The notes: a model not told the origin generated them from the sequence alone. A DNA stretch of 64,000 nucleotides from Candidatus Lachnoclostridium pullistercoris (GCA_019119775.1 DWWL01000027.1:21846-85845), one strand, 5' to 3'; numbered from the stretch's first letter, positions 8,385-18,002 are shown. Translations and numbers: made by a program.

Positions 8385-9140
8385 CTACATCCGGACCGCC
8401 AGTTCCCTTCTCCTGCACACCAGCTGCTCCACAAATTCTGTGGCCGGGGAGGCCAGCAGGCGGCTGGGCGGATCGCACTGCACCGCCCGGCCTTTTTCCA
8501 TCACCAGCGTCCTGGTTCCCAGCTTCAGGGCCTCTTCAATATCATGGGTGACAAACATCACCGTCAGGTTTCTCTCCTTCTGTATGCGGAGGATCTCATC
8601 CTGCAGCTGGATTCTGGTGATCTCGTCCACCGCCCCAAAGGGCTCGTCCATTAGAAGGATGTCCGGAGAGGCCGCCAGAGCCCTGGCGATGCCCACCCGC
8701 TGCCTCTGTCCGCCGGAAAGTTCTCTGGGAAAGCGGCCCGTCAGGCTCTCATCCAGACCGACCAGCCGGAGAAGTTCTCCGGCCTTTTTTCTTCCTTCCT
8801 CCCCCTTCCAGCCGGAAAGGCCGGAGATGGAAGGCACGTAGGCAATGTTTTTCGCCACAGTCATGTGGGGAAACAAACCCACGTTCTGAATGGCATAGCC
8901 GATATGGCGGCGCAGGCTGACCTGATCCGTCTTCTGCACGTCCTGTCCCCGGACGAGCACCCGGCCCCCATCCGGGGCGATCAGCCCGTTCACCAGCTTG
9001 AGGGCCGTGGTCTTTCCGCAGCCGGAGCGGCCGATGACCGTGAGAAAATCTCCCGGAAACACGTCCAGGGAAAATTCTCTCAGCACCGGCTCTGCCCCGT
9101 AAGACTTTGACACCTGTTCAAAACGAATGATCGGTTCCAT
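8385..9140 (-). CDS. Osmoprotectant/betaine-type ABC importer ATPase
   Basis: A 251-residue ABC ATPase. Walker A is GRSGCGKTT, the Q-loop region GYAIQNVGLFPHMTV, the signature LSGGQRQRVGIARAL, Walker B ILLMDEPFGAVD and the switch His in FVTHDIEEAL. IQNVGLFPHMTVAKNI is characteristic of the OpuA/OpuC/ProV subgroup. It lacks the C-terminal CBS pair that many OpuCA proteins use as an ionic-strength sensor. It is the last gene of the operon, 3 bases after the binding-protein gene. Substrate is likely a quaternary amine such as glycine betaine, choline or carnitine. Confidence 0.88.
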   Translation of the reverse strand: MEPIIRFEQVSKSYGAEPVLREFSLDVFPGDFLTVIGRSGCGKTTALKLVNGLIAPDGGRVLVRGQDVQKTDQVSLRRHIGYAIQNVGLFPHMTVAKNIAYVPSISGLSGWKGEEGRKKAGELLRLVGLDESLTGRFPRELSGGQRQRVGIARALAASPDILLMDEPFGAVDEITRIQLQDEILRIQKERNLTVMFVTHDIEEALKLGTRTLVMEKGRAVQCDPPSRLLASPATEFVEQLVCRRRELAVRM

Positions 9141-9143
9141 TCT

Positions 9144-10151
9144 CTACTCCTCCAGCAGACCTTTTTCTGTCAGGAAGTCTCTGGCCACGTCCTTCTCGTC
9201 CTTTCCTTCCACTTCCACCTGGTAGTTGAGATTTGCCATCTCCTGATCGCTTAAAATCCCGTCCATCTTCATGAGGGCATCCTCCAGCCCCGGAAACTTC
9301 TCCAGGGAATCCTGGCGGACAACTGTAGAGCAGTAGTAATTGACCTGAAGGTGCTTGTCATCCTCCAGCGCCCTCACATCCATGGCCTCATTGCCCAGCT
9401 GCGCGTCTGTGGTGTAGGCGTTGGTCACGTCAATGTCTCCGGACGCCAGCGCCTGATATTTTAAGCCGATGTCGATGTCGGCCACCTTTCCGAACTCCAG
9501 GCCGTACGTCTCACAGAGTGCCGGGAAACCGTCCTCCCGCTCCAGATAATCCGGGTTTCCGCCGAAAGTCAGCTCTCCCGCCACAGGAGCTAAGTCGCTG
9601 GTCTTTGTCAGACCGTACTCGTCGGCCACCTCTCCCCGCACCACCACGGTGTAGGTGTTGTTGAAGCCGTAGAGTCCCAGCCAGGTCATGCCGTATTTTT
9701 CCTCGTACTCCTTCTTTAACTCCTCAAACATCTCCTCATCGGTCATTCCGTCCGCAGAGTGTCCCAGCACCAGGACCCAGCCGCTGGACGTGTACTCCGG
9801 ATACAGGTCAAATTCCCCCGCCTCCATGGCCGGCTGAATATTGCTGGTTCCTCCGCCGATCCCTTTGGTGATCTCCACAGAATATCCCGTCTCATTTTCA
9901 ATGAGCAGGCCCAGCATTTCTCCCAGAATGTACTGCTCTGTCATAGGCTTCGTGGCAATGCGCACCGGATCTGTGACCGCGGCTGCCCCGCCGTCCTTCT
10001 CCGCCGCCTGGCTGCTCTCCGCTGCCGTCTCCTCTTTGGCTGCTTCGCTCTCCGCTCCAGTCTCCTTTGCGCCGCCGCCTCCGCAGCCCGCCATAGTTCC
10101 CACAAGGGCCGCTGCCAGAGCCGCGGCCGTCCACAATTTCATTTTCTTCAT
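9144..10151 (-). CDS. Osmoprotectant ABC importer substrate-binding lipoprotein (OpuAC family)
   Basis: A 335-residue secreted lipoprotein. The signal peptide ends in a lipobox VGTMAGC with the lipid-bearing Cys at about residue 23, followed by a Gly/Glu/Ala-rich linker. The domain then begins DPVRIATKPMTEQYILGEML, the typical opening of glycine betaine/choline binding proteins, with TKGIGGGTSNIQPAMEAGEF and DLYPEYTSSGW further in. ATG at 10151 is chosen because the lipoprotein signal starts there and GAGAGG precedes it; an upstream in-frame start has no such support. One base separates it from the permease stop. Confidence 0.9.
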   Translation of the reverse strand: MKKMKLWTAAALAAALVGTMAGCGGGGAKETGAESEAAKEETAAESSQAAEKDGGAAAVTDPVRIATKPMTEQYILGEMLGLLIENETGYSVEITKGIGGGTSNIQPAMEAGEFDLYPEYTSSGWVLVLGHSADGMTDEEMFEELKKEYEEKYGMTWLGLYGFNNTYTVVVRGEVADEYGLTKTSDLAPVAGELTFGGNPDYLEREDGFPALCETYGLEFGKVADIDIGLKYQALASGDIDVTNAYTTDAQLGNEAMDVRALEDDKHLQVNYYCSTVVRQDSLEKFPGLEDALMKMDGILSDQEMANLNYQVEVEGKDEKDVARDFLTEKGLLEE

Positions 10152-10152
10152 G

Positions 10153-10797
10153 TCAGCTACCTCTCTTTTTAAAGTATTTTTCCAGTTTACCCAGAACCAG
10201 GTCAAAGATCAGGGCCAGCAGGGCGATGAGAATACTGCCCGCCGCCGTCATGGCCGGATTGTAGATCGTGATTCCCCGGTAAATCGCCACTCCCAGACCG
10301 CCGGCGCCCACAAAGGACGCGATTCCGGCCACAGAAATGGTCATAACCACCATATTCCGCACTCCTGCCAGGATCACTCCCGCTGCCATGGGGAGCTTGA
10401 CCCGCACAAGAGTCTGCATTCTGGTGCTGCCCATGCCTTCCGCCGCCTCCAGAATATCCCGGTCCAGCGTGGTCAGGCCCACATAAGTGTTGCGCACCAT
10501 AGGCATGATTCCGTAGATTGTGAGGGCGATCACCGCCGTCTTGTTGCCGATGCCGCTGAACGGGATCAGAATGCCTAACAGGGAAATGGCCGGGATGGTG
10601 TACATCACGTTGCACACGCCCATCACCGCCGGCGCGATCTTCGGATGCTCGGAGATCCAGATCCCCAGCAGCAGGCCGATGGTGAGGGAGATGGCAATGG
10701 CGCTGAGCGCCAGCACAATGTGATCGGCAAGCAGGCCGGCAAACCAGTCTGCTCTCTCCCGGTACAGGGTAAAAATGGATGACAACAGTTCCATCAT
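10153..10797 (-). CDS. Osmoprotectant ABC importer permease
   Basis: A 214-residue permease with five or six membrane segments. The EAA loop appears as DILEAAEGMGSTRMQTLVRV, and MYTIPAISLLGILIPFSGIG is typical of OpuCB/OpuBB-type permeases. ATG at 10797 has AAGGAGG eight bases upstream. It is first in the permease, binding protein, ATPase operon. Only one permease is present where many Opu systems have two, so it would act as a homodimer. Confidence 0.88.
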   Translation of the reverse strand: MMELLSSIFTLYRERADWFAGLLADHIVLALSAIAISLTIGLLLGIWISEHPKIAPAVMGVCNVMYTIPAISLLGILIPFSGIGNKTAVIALTIYGIMPMVRNTYVGLTTLDRDILEAAEGMGSTRMQTLVRVKLPMAAGVILAGVRNMVVMTISVAGIASFVGAGGLGVAIYRGITIYNPAMTAAGSILIALLALIFDLVLGKLEKYFKKRGS

Positions 10798-10921
10798 GTT
10801 TACATCCTCCTTCACTGCGGACGTTCTCCCGAAACAATCCGGAAAGCAGTCCGGGCAACAGGCAGAGATCTTTTCCCCGTCCTGACTGCCGCAGATCTTC
10901 CGGATTTCGGCCCGGAGGTTC

Positions 10922-10950
10922 TTGCGTCCGCCGTACCCGCATATTATAAT
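10922..10950 (+). promoter_or_regulatory. Promoter for the DUF3842 gene; overlapping promoter for the Opu-type operon
   Basis: On the plus strand TTGCGT (10922-10927), a 17-base spacer and a consensus TATAAT (10945-10950) precede the DUF3842 gene. The -10 lies in TATTATAATA, whose symmetry also gives a minus-strand TATAAT with a TGTACA-like -35 about 18 bases away, suitable for the ABC operon. Confidence 0.55.
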
Positions 10951-11000
10951 ACATTTATGCGCAGCTTGTACACATAAAAAAACAGACAGGAGTTAAATTT

Positions 11001-11417
11001 ATGAAAATTATCGTGATCGACGGCCAGGGCGGCAAAATGGGAAAAGGCGTGGTGGAGCAGTTAAAAAAGGCCCGCCCGGAGCTGGAACTGATCGCCGTGG
11101 GGACCAACAGCATCGCCACCTCCGCCATGTTAAAAGCCGGGGCGGACGCGGGAGCCACGGGTGAAAATCCAGTGATCGTCAACAGCAGAGACGCGGACAT
11201 TATCATCGGACCCATCGGCATCGTCATCGCCAATTCTCTTCTGGGAGAGATCACTCCGGCCATGGCCGTGGCCGTGGGGAGCAGCCCCGCCCAGAAGATC
11301 CTCATTCCTTCCAGCCGCTGCCATCAGTTTGTGGCCGGGTGCCGGGAACTGCCTCTGGGGGCCTATATCCGAGAGGTTGTGGAGCGGGTGGATGAGCTGC
11401 TGGGGGAGAAGGACTGA
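11001..11417 (+). CDS. DUF3842 family protein
   Basis: A 138-residue small cytosolic protein opening MKIIVIDGQGGKMGKGVVEQ, a Rossmann-like beta strand and glycine loop. It continues with GTNSIATSAMLKAGAD and IIGPIGIVIANSLLGEITP, segments I recognise from the DUF3842 family of Clostridia, whose function is unknown. An ACAGGAG site lies about 8 bases before the ATG. It stands alone between a divergent ABC operon and the convergent mcrC gene. A nucleotide- or cofactor-binding role is only an inference from the glycine loop. Confidence 0.85.
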   Translation: MKIIVIDGQGGKMGKGVVEQLKKARPELELIAVGTNSIATSAMLKAGADAGATGENPVIVNSRDADIIIGPIGIVIANSLLGEITPAMAVAVGSSPAQKILIPSSRCHQFVAGCRELPLGAYIREVVERVDELLGEKD

Positions 11418-11449
11418 AGGACTTCCTCCCCGGCAGATTCTCCAAACTC

Positions 11450-12505
11450 TCAGGCGAGATACTCCTTCGCAATCTCATCCAGCCGGGCGGCAATCAGGGA
11501 GAATTCCTGATTCAAATCCAGGGATTTCACTCCGATCCTGCTGCCGCCCATAAAAAAGGTGCCGTCCGGAGCTATTGTCTCCCCGGTTTTTGCATACAGC
11601 AGCAGGCCGGAGACATTTCCCGCTCCGGCTGCGTCCTGGTTTTTTACATAGGTAAAAATCTGATACAGATTGGCAGAATGAAACGTGGTTTTTTCGTACT
11701 GTTTCTGCATGATCCGGCTATAATATTTGGCGTCTATAATCAGTATTTTTTCCTGATTTCTCAAAAAAATATCGGTCTGCATAACTGGGAGAAAACGGAT
11801 CATCCGTTCCTCCGTTTCCGGATCCAGGTTCCATTTTACCTGGGCCGCCTTCACCTCTGTCAGATATGAGTGATGTTTCTTAAAATATTCCAGTACAAAT
11901 CTTTCATAGAGCCGGTGCATATGACTCTCAGAAAAGGCTGCCATCTTATAATGTCCCTTTTCTGTAGTCTGCAGCATTCCGTTCAGCACAAAATAGCAGA
12001 TGTTCATGAGCATTTCATAGTTTTTACTGCTGCGCTGATACCGAAGTCCGGACCATCGGATCTCTGAAATTTCAACAAGATCGATTTTCTCAAAAAACAG
12101 CAGCGCCCTTTTCAGGTCTTTCCTGCGTTCCGCATTTACACCGGGATCTCTCATCAGAATCACCATCGTCGTCTTCAGGATCTGATTGAAAATATTATTG
12201 GCCGACAGTTCATCATGTTCACAGGACAGCATTCTTTTCTGACGGATCTTATTCTCAATCGTACCGCAGAGATTCAGTTTTCCCCTCATTCCAGAGAGAT
12301 TTTCCGTCACTGTGACGTATTCCCTGTACAGTCCCTGCTTCAGCTGCCAGGACACGCCTTTAAACAGGATCGCCGCAAACAGATCCTGAATCTGCTCAAA
12401 GTTCTCTGATGCAACCTCCTCAAAATTCTTCCTCTGAAGCACCCGGAACGCATAAGTAAGCATATAATAGATATTTTTGATCAGAATTCCCTTATCCTCA
12501 GTCAT
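11450..12505 (-). CDS. mcrC: McrC-like restriction endonuclease subunit
   Basis: A 351-residue protein opening GILIKNIYYMLTYAFRVLQ, a standard McrC start. The PD-(D/E)xK nuclease core appears as MQTDIFLRNQEKILIIDAKY: the Asp in MQTDI and the D-A-K in IIDAKYY. McrC cuts DNA when driven by the McrB motor bound at modified sites such as methylcytosine. Its start overlaps mcrB by 8 bases, so the two are translationally coupled. The region reads noticeably more AT-rich than its neighbours, suggesting acquisition as a defence cassette. Confidence 0.9.
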   Translation of the reverse strand: MTEDKGILIKNIYYMLTYAFRVLQRKNFEEVASENFEQIQDLFAAILFKGVSWQLKQGLYREYVTVTENLSGMRGKLNLCGTIENKIRQKRMLSCEHDELSANNIFNQILKTTMVILMRDPGVNAERRKDLKRALLFFEKIDLVEISEIRWSGLRYQRSSKNYEMLMNICYFVLNGMLQTTEKGHYKMAAFSESHMHRLYERFVLEYFKKHHSYLTEVKAAQVKWNLDPETEERMIRFLPVMQTDIFLRNQEKILIIDAKYYSRIMQKQYEKTTFHSANLYQIFTYVKNQDAAGAGNVSGLLLYAKTGETIAPDGTFFMGGSRIGVKSLDLNQEFSLIAARLDEIAKEYLA

Positions 12506-14924
12506 CGAACACTCCGCTCAGCCTATTTTCCCAGTTCCGCACGGTCTTTTTATCATCAAACCAGTATTCCTGCAGCATGGGGATGATATCATAATACACA
12601 ACCGACTTCATCCACTCCTCTGTGCAGGATTCTCTGCTCTGCCCGCAGAAATAACTGTGTCCGATGCAGAAGCCTTCTCCCAGAGAATCGTCAGCCGCGA
12701 TCGCGCGGTTCAGATCAGCAATCTGTTCCATCAGCATATTGAAAGTTTCATTCTGCAGAGATTCTTGATAAGCCCGGAAACCATCCGTGCGGAAGCCTGG
12801 TTCCATCTCAAAAAAGCTGAACCGGCGTCTGAGGGCATAATCCATCATGGCCAGGCTCCTGTCCGCCGTATTCATCATGCCAATTATATACAGATTCTCC
12901 GGAACGAAAAATTTGTCTTTGCTGTAAGCGAGGCTGATCGCCTCTCCCCTGTAATCTTTTTCAATCAGCATCAGAAGCTCCCCGAATATTTTGCTTAAGT
13001 TTCCGCGGTTAATCTCGTCAATAATAAAAAAGAAATCCTTTTCCGGTTCTCTGGCCGCATGAATACAGGCCCGGTAGAAAACGCCGTACGTCATCTGAAA
13101 GCCATCCTCACACGGCTTATATCCCATTATAAAATCCTCATAAGAGTAGTTCTGATGGAACTGGACGAAATTGATCCGGGAATCATCCTTTTCTCCCATA
13201 ATCGAATATGCCAGACGTTTGGCCGCAAATGTTTTCCCCACTCCCGGCGCTCCCTGAAGGATCAGATTTTTCTTATTCTTCAAAAGGATTTTCAGCGTAT
13301 CGTACTGTTCTGCCGTCATATATACCTGGCTCAGAAAGTCTTCTTTTGTATAAGGTTCCAGTCTGGGGATATTCTCTTCCAGAAACTTATAAAACCTGTC
13401 CAGCTTTATTTCCGGGATTGTTTTTCCTTCTCTCTTAGCCGCCAGAATCCTGTTCCATTTTGAAATGATCATTCCGGCCAGTTCGTCTGTTATGACGATC
13501 CGCTCTCCCAGCCGGCTGAGCGTCCATATTCCTCTGGGAGAATCATTCCTCAGAAACCCCTCGTAATTCAGATAGTTTCTCGCCCAGTCAATATCATTGA
13601 TAATGACAGAGGTTCCGGAATGATGGACCTGACTCAGCTCTTCTTCTGAAACTTCATAGAGCTCCACGATCTTTTCATGAATCTCCTGGATCGGAGCACT
13701 GCCTCCCAGCTCTCTCAAAGCAAGAATTACCGGATACATCCACTTTTTAAATCTGGCGTTGGACTGAAGTTTACCATAATCCACAAAAGTCTCTTCCTCC
13801 TGTTTCTGCTCTGCGTACAGTCTCACCGCTGACAAATCTGCTTTTTTCAGCGCCTCCTTCAGCTCATCTCTCAGTTTCCAGACATATTCTCCCGGCACAT
13901 TCTGCGGAGCATCCCGCCCGGTATAAAGGACTGTCCAGCACCTGGCGGCCGTTTCAGGCTTTTTAAAGGAACGGCTGAAACGACCTGCAACGCGCTCCGC
14001 CAGCTCATAAGAGCCTTTTCGGTAAAAGTCGCTGGACTCTCCGTATTTTAAAGAAAGCTGTCTGCAGGCTGCTTCTCCTCCCATGTCCAGAAAACGTTTC
14101 ATGATCTCCAGGCTTTCTTTTGTAAATACAGATGGATCCCGCAGCAGTCCGGCCCACTCCGCAGCAGATATATCCGGAGCATAATCCTCCGAAAACCAGG
14201 CACTTTCCCCCTGCTTTATCTGGTTCCCTTCCCGCTCTATTCTGGGAAAACGAGGCTGACTGACAAAAAAGCCGATATCTGACGTCATTGTGGTCCTGCC
14301 GGCATCCTCATAGCAGTCTTTCGTCAGGACACCGTTTAACAGATCACTCAGTTCTCCGTCTTCCATGACAATATTCCTGATTTCATTATAAAGCTGAAAA
14401 GTTCCCTCAATGTTCCATGCAGTATTCCCTTTTTTAGGAGAGAAATCACTGTCAACCGCCTCCGTCAGCTTTTTGACTGCTGAATATTTGTAAATATAAT
14501 ATTTTTCCGGATACCTCAGCCAGAGATAAGTCGTCACCGCATTAAGACTCTGGTAATGCTGCCGCCAGGCGCCGTCATTATATTTTTCTCTCAGTGCCTC
14601 CGCATCTGACTGGAACTGACTGATACGGTCTGTCAGTTTTTTCGTCTCATCAAACAGGTCATAAAACATGGCCCGAACCGTCTCCGGGTCTTCTTCCGCA
14701 AAAAATGTTATCATTCTGCGGGGAAAATTTCTTATGCTGGCCAGCAGATTGTCTGCTTTTTCTGTTGCCTCCTGAAACATCCCGGAAAAATCCGGCGCGT
14801 CAATATCCCAGCATTTCTGAAAATGCAGAACCGCTTCCCACTTATACTTTTCTCCAGGCCAGCGAAGCAGAAAATTTTCTTTATAGGCGGAAATCACTTT
14901 TTCCAGCTTTTCTCTGTTAAACAT
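12498..14924 (-). CDS. mcrB: McrB-like AAA+ GTPase of a modification-dependent restriction system
   Basis: An 808-residue protein. The N-terminal 400 residues are unlike classic McrB and should bind DNA; a winged-helix segment (ALRELGGSAPIQEIHEKIVE) follows near residues 400-470. The AAA+ motor has Walker A QGAPGVGKTF, Walker B FFFIIDEINRGNLSKIFGEL and sensor MMNTADRSLAMMDYALRRR, the McrB signature for GTP-driven translocation. AAGGAG lies before the ATG, and a promoter is visible at 14967-14995. The partner mcrC follows immediately. Target modification cannot be predicted from the divergent N-terminus. Confidence 0.9.
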   Translation of the reverse strand: MFNREKLEKVISAYKENFLLRWPGEKYKWEAVLHFQKCWDIDAPDFSGMFQEATEKADNLLASIRNFPRRMITFFAEEDPETVRAMFYDLFDETKKLTDRISQFQSDAEALREKYNDGAWRQHYQSLNAVTTYLWLRYPEKYYIYKYSAVKKLTEAVDSDFSPKKGNTAWNIEGTFQLYNEIRNIVMEDGELSDLLNGVLTKDCYEDAGRTTMTSDIGFFVSQPRFPRIEREGNQIKQGESAWFSEDYAPDISAAEWAGLLRDPSVFTKESLEIMKRFLDMGGEAACRQLSLKYGESSDFYRKGSYELAERVAGRFSRSFKKPETAARCWTVLYTGRDAPQNVPGEYVWKLRDELKEALKKADLSAVRLYAEQKQEEETFVDYGKLQSNARFKKWMYPVILALRELGGSAPIQEIHEKIVELYEVSEEELSQVHHSGTSVIINDIDWARNYLNYEGFLRNDSPRGIWTLSRLGERIVITDELAGMIISKWNRILAAKREGKTIPEIKLDRFYKFLEENIPRLEPYTKEDFLSQVYMTAEQYDTLKILLKNKKNLILQGAPGVGKTFAAKRLAYSIMGEKDDSRINFVQFHQNYSYEDFIMGYKPCEDGFQMTYGVFYRACIHAAREPEKDFFFIIDEINRGNLSKIFGELLMLIEKDYRGEAISLAYSKDKFFVPENLYIIGMMNTADRSLAMMDYALRRRFSFFEMEPGFRTDGFRAYQESLQNETFNMLMEQIADLNRAIAADDSLGEGFCIGHSYFCGQSRESCTEEWMKSVVYYDIIPMLQEYWFDDKKTVRNWENRLSGVFDD

Positions 14925-14966
14925 ATCCTTCTCCTTTTTGCCGCATTCAAGCAGCAGCTTTTCTCC

Positions 14967-14995
14967 ATTCTATCACGCGCCTGTCTCCCCGGCAA
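14967..14995 (-). promoter_or_regulatory. Promoter for mcrBC
   Basis: On the minus strand TTGCCG (14995-14990), a 17-base spacer and TAGAAT (14972-14967) precede the mcrB ribosome binding site by about 30 bases. Confidence 0.55.
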
Positions 14996-15028
14996 CCAGG
15001 ATCATTTGAGCGCAGTTTCCTGTCAAAT

Positions 15029-15077
15029 GAAAAACAGGCGTCCCCGCCGCCGGTCTCTCCCGGGGCAGGACGCCTGT
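15029..15077 (-). terminator. Rho-independent terminator of ftsH
   Basis: A perfect 10-bp inverted repeat (ACAGGCGTCC at 15034-15043 and GGACGCCTGT at 15068-15077) is followed on the minus strand by TTTTT. It lies 32 bases after the ftsH stop and isolates ftsH from mcrBC. Confidence 0.85.
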
Positions 15078-15108
15078 CCGTTTCATGAACCTGTCCTCAT
15101 TTTCTGTT

Positions 15109-17160
15109 TTATTCCGCCTGATCCGGCTTATTGGCAGACTCGGCCTCCTCTTTTCCAGGCTCTTCCTGGGCCTTCTCCGGTTCTGCCTCCGCGTTCAGCT
15201 CAGTTTCCTTTCCTTCGGTTTTCTCTCCCTCCGGTTTCTCCTCAGCCGTCTCCGCAGAAGACTTCTCCATCACCCGGCCGGCCGTGTCCTTCTCCGGACT
15301 GCCTTCCTCCGGCTCCGGGATTCCCTTCACCTCGCGGAAAATCTTCATAAATTCCTTGCCTGTGATGGTCTCTCTCTCGATCAGGAACTCAGCGATCTTA
15401 TCCATCGCCTCCCGGTTTTCCGACAGCAGGCGCTTAGCCTCCGCATAGGCACGCTTTAAGATCAGCATGACCTCCTCGTCCACTTCCGCCTCTGTCTTAT
15501 CGCTGCAGTTGAGCACTGCGCGGCCGCTCAGATACTGGCTCTCCTGCGTCGCCAGGCCCATCAGTCCAAATTTCTCAGACATGCCGTACTGGGTCACCAT
15601 GGCCCGGGCCACCCGCGTCGCCTGCTCAATGTCATTGGCCGCCCCCGTCGTCACAGTGTCAAATACCAGCTCCTCCGCCGCCCGGCCGGCCAGATAGCCC
15701 ACCAGCATGGCGTCGATCTCTTTTTTCGTATTTAAGTATTTCTCTTCCTCCGGAACGTGCATCACGTATCCCAGGGCACCCATGGTGCGGGGCACAATGG
15801 TGATCTTCTGAACCGGCTCCGCATCCTTCTGAAGGGCAGAGACAAGGGCATGGCCCACCTCGTGGTAGGAAACAATCCTTCTCTCCTCCTTACTGAGGAT
15901 CCGGTCTTTCTTCTCCTTGCCCACCAGGACCACTTCCACAGCCTCAAACAGATCCTTCTGGGAAACTGCTTTTCTGCCGTTCTTCACTGCCATGATCGCC
16001 GCCTCGTTCATCATGTTGGCCAAGTCGGCGCCCACAGCTCCGGAGGTCGCCAACGCGATCTCCTCAAAATCCACCGTATCGTCCAGGAGCACATCCTTGG
16101 AGTGAACCTTCAGAATATTGACACGGCCTTTCAGATCCGGCTTATCCACGATCACCCGCCGGTCAAAACGTCCCGGTCTCAGAAGAGCCGGGTCCAGGAT
16201 CTCCGGCCGGTTGGTGGCTCCCAGAACCAGAAGTCCCTTGGAAGAATCAAAACCGTCCATCTCGGAGAGCAGCTGGTTTAACGTCTGCTCCCGCTCGTCA
16301 TTGCCTCCGCCGTAGCGGGAATCGCGGCTCTTTCCTATGGCATCGATCTCATCAATAAAAATAATGCAGGGGGCGGATTCCTGGGCCTGCTTGAACAGGT
16401 CACGCACACGGGACGCGCCCACGCCCACGAACATTTCCACAAAATCAGATCCGGTGAGGGAGTAAAAGGGCACATGGGCCTCCCCGGCAACCGCCTTCGC
16501 CAGAAGGGTTTTTCCCGTTCCGGGCGGTCCCACAAGCAGTGCTCCCTTCGGCAGCTTGGCGCCGATCTTGGTGTATTTTGCCGGATTGTGGAGGAAATCC
16601 ACAATCTCCGTCAGCGACTCTTTCGCCTCGTCCTCCCCGGCCACATCCTTGAAAGTCACTCCCGTTTCCTTCTGGACATACACCTTCGCGTTGCTCTTTC
16701 CAACGCCCATGATTCCGCCTCCGCCCATGCGGCGCATCATCATGGTCATCAGAAATACCAGGAAGCCGAACCACAGCAGGGATCCCAGAATATCCAGCAT
16801 CAGGCTGTCCGTCTGCTGCAGCTTGCGGATCTCAATGTTCTGATTCTCCAGTCTCTGGGTCAGCTGGTCGTCGCTCTCCATGCGAACGGTGTAATACCTC
16901 TTCAGCGGTGAAAAACCGTCCACGCTGCTCTTGGGATGAATCTCGATCTCTGAACTTCCCACCGCCACTGACTCGATCTGTCCGTCCTCCACCATCTGGA
17001 TGAACTGATTGTAGGTCAGCTCCTCTTCCGAACTGCTGGCAAGAGTGCTCTTCATAAAATAAACGGTGGCAAATGTGATCAGGGCAGCGATCAGAAGTAT
17101 GGTGATCGTCTGGTTGTTTTTCGGCGATTTGCCATTGCCGTTCTGTTGGTTATTATTCAT
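15109..17160 (-). CDS. ftsH: ATP-dependent zinc metalloprotease FtsH
   Basis: A 683-residue membrane protease that degrades misfolded membrane and regulatory proteins. Two membrane segments flank an extracytoplasmic domain ([17 protein letters not shown] near residue 20 and [17 protein letters not shown] near 125). The AAA+ module has Walker [10 protein letters not shown], Walker B IIFIDEID and second-region [20 protein letters not shown]. The zinc site is [10 protein letters not shown]. The last 60 residues are very acidic and Glu-rich, longer than in many homologues. The ATG has a GGAG site about 11 bases away. It is monocistronic, with its own promoter and terminator. Confidence 0.97.
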   Translation of the reverse strand: MNNNQQNGNGKSPKNNQTITILLIAALITFATVYFMKSTLASSSEEELTYNQFIQMVEDGQIESVAVGSSEIEIHPKSSVDGFSPLKRYYTVRMESDDQLTQRLENQNIEIRKLQQTDSLMLDILGSLLWFGFLVFLMTMMMRRMGGGGIMGVGKSNAKVYVQKETGVTFKDVAGEDEAKESLTEIVDFLHNPAKYTKIGAKLPKGALLVGPPGTGKTLLAKAVAGEAHVPFYSLTGSDFVEMFVGVGASRVRDLFKQAQESAPCIIFIDEIDAIGKSRDSRYGGGNDEREQTLNQLLSEMDGFDSSKGLLVLGATNRPEILDPALLRPGRFDRRVIVDKPDLKGRVNILKVHSKDVLLDDTVDFEEIALATSGAVGADLANMMNEAAIMAVKNGRKAVSQKDLFEAVEVVLVGKEKKDRILSKEERRIVSYHEVGHALVSALQKDAEPVQKITIVPRTMGALGYVMHVPEEEKYLNTKKEIDAMLVGYLAGRAAEELVFDTVTTGAANDIEQATRVARAMVTQYGMSEKFGLMGLATQESQYLSGRAVLNCSDKTEAEVDEEVMLILKRAYAEAKRLLSENREAMDKIAEFLIERETITGKEFMKIFREVKGIPEPEEGSPEKDTAGRVMEKSSAETAEEKPEGEKTEGKETELNAEAEPEKAQEEPGKEEAESANKPDQAE

Positions 17161-17207
17161 ATGTGCTTATTCTCCATTCCGGATAGAATCCTCTCCTATC
17201 CCACATT

Positions 17208-17236
17208 ATTATAATATCGCTCCATTCATAAATCAA
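17208..17236 (-). promoter_or_regulatory. Promoter for ftsH
   Basis: On the minus strand TTGATT (17236-17231), a 17-base spacer and a consensus TATAAT (17213-17208) lie about 48 bases upstream of the ftsH start. Confidence 0.65.
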
Positions 17237-17307
17237 TAAACAAAAAATAAAATTTTCCCATGTATTCTTTCCCGCCGCTTCAGAGAAACTGATACTGAGG
17301 TGATGAC

Positions 17308-17538
17308 ATGAAAGAAGAAAAAACCATCGACTACCGGGAACATGAGGACTCCTGCCTGCGCTGGTCCGGCTCCTCCATGGACTGCACCGGCCTGATCCCC
17401 GCTCTCCCAGAGTCTGAGGCACAGCTGGAATTCTACGATGAGCTCTATCCCTTCCTGCCCCGGGCTTCTGCATGCGCCGTCCGGCCGGATCCCAAACCTC
17501 CCGCCTCAAAACGGCCGGATTCCAAAAATCCGGGATGA
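17308..17538 (+). CDS. Small hypothetical protein
   Basis: A 76-residue ORF beginning MKEEKTIDYREHEDSCLRWS and continuing GSSMDCTGLIPALPESE. The ATG has GAGGTG five to six bases upstream, and a terminator follows 50 bases after the stop, so the unit looks expressed. The first 50 residues are acidic and ordered-looking with two cysteines; the last 20 are Pro/Lys/Ser-rich. I do not recognise the family. It is divergent from ftsH, sharing a 147-base intergenic region. Confidence 0.55.
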   Translation: MKEEKTIDYREHEDSCLRWSGSSMDCTGLIPALPESEAQLEFYDELYPFLPRASACAVRPDPKPPASKRPDSKNPG

Positions 17539-17587
17539 CCCACGTCAGGCGGATCCGTTTCCGGGGGCCGGATCGTTTCCTGAAAAG

Positions 17588-17617
17588 CGCCGCAGGCCCG
17601 CACCTGCGGCGTTTTTT
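17588..17617 (+). terminator. Rho-independent terminator after the small ORF
   Basis: CGCCGCAGG (17588-17596) pairs perfectly with CCTGCGGCG (17603-17611) across a six-base loop, followed by TTTTTT on the plus strand. On the minus strand a short T-tract also follows, so it may serve azlD in the other direction. Confidence 0.85.
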
Positions 17618-17635
17618 CCGCCTGGGCCCTCTTTT

Positions 17636-18001
17636 TCAGACAAACACCGCCTGCTTCAGCACCATATAGAGCACTGTGCCCACGCCGATGCTCAGCATGG
17701 AATTTTTCTTCCATCTATGAAGGACTGCCACCGCAAGCACCGCTGCCGCCTCCGGGACTCCCCAGGCGGACAGATCACTGCCGCCGGAGGCAAGCTGCCC
17801 GAAGGCGGAGAGAAGCGGCGTCCGCAGACAGTAGACCACCAGAAGGCCGATCGTTGCATAGGGCAGTGTTTTTCCTAAAAATTCCACAAACGGCGGCGTT
17901 TTCCGTTCTCCCCGGAAGATGATAAACGGCAGAAAACGGCTGAGCAGAGTGGCCGCCGTCATCGCCCCCACAATTCCCACGGATGTTCCCAGATTTTCCA
18001 T
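17636..18001 (-). CDS. azlD: AzlD-like branched-chain amino acid export subunit
   Basis: A 121-residue protein with four membrane segments, starting MENLGTSVGIVGAMTAATLL. The pattern (LLSRFLPFIIF early, a central PYATIGLLVVYCL, and a final YMVLKQAVFV) and the size fit AzlD. AzlC and AzlD together form a branched-chain amino acid efflux pump. ATG at 18001 is preferred over an upstream in-frame start because it follows the azlC stop by one base and has a GGAG-type site. Confidence 0.88.
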   Translation of the reverse strand: MENLGTSVGIVGAMTAATLLSRFLPFIIFRGERKTPPFVEFLGKTLPYATIGLLVVYCLRTPLLSAFGQLASGGSDLSAWGVPEAAAVLAVAVLHRWKKNSMLSIGVGTVLYMVLKQAVFV

Positions 18002-18002
18002 C

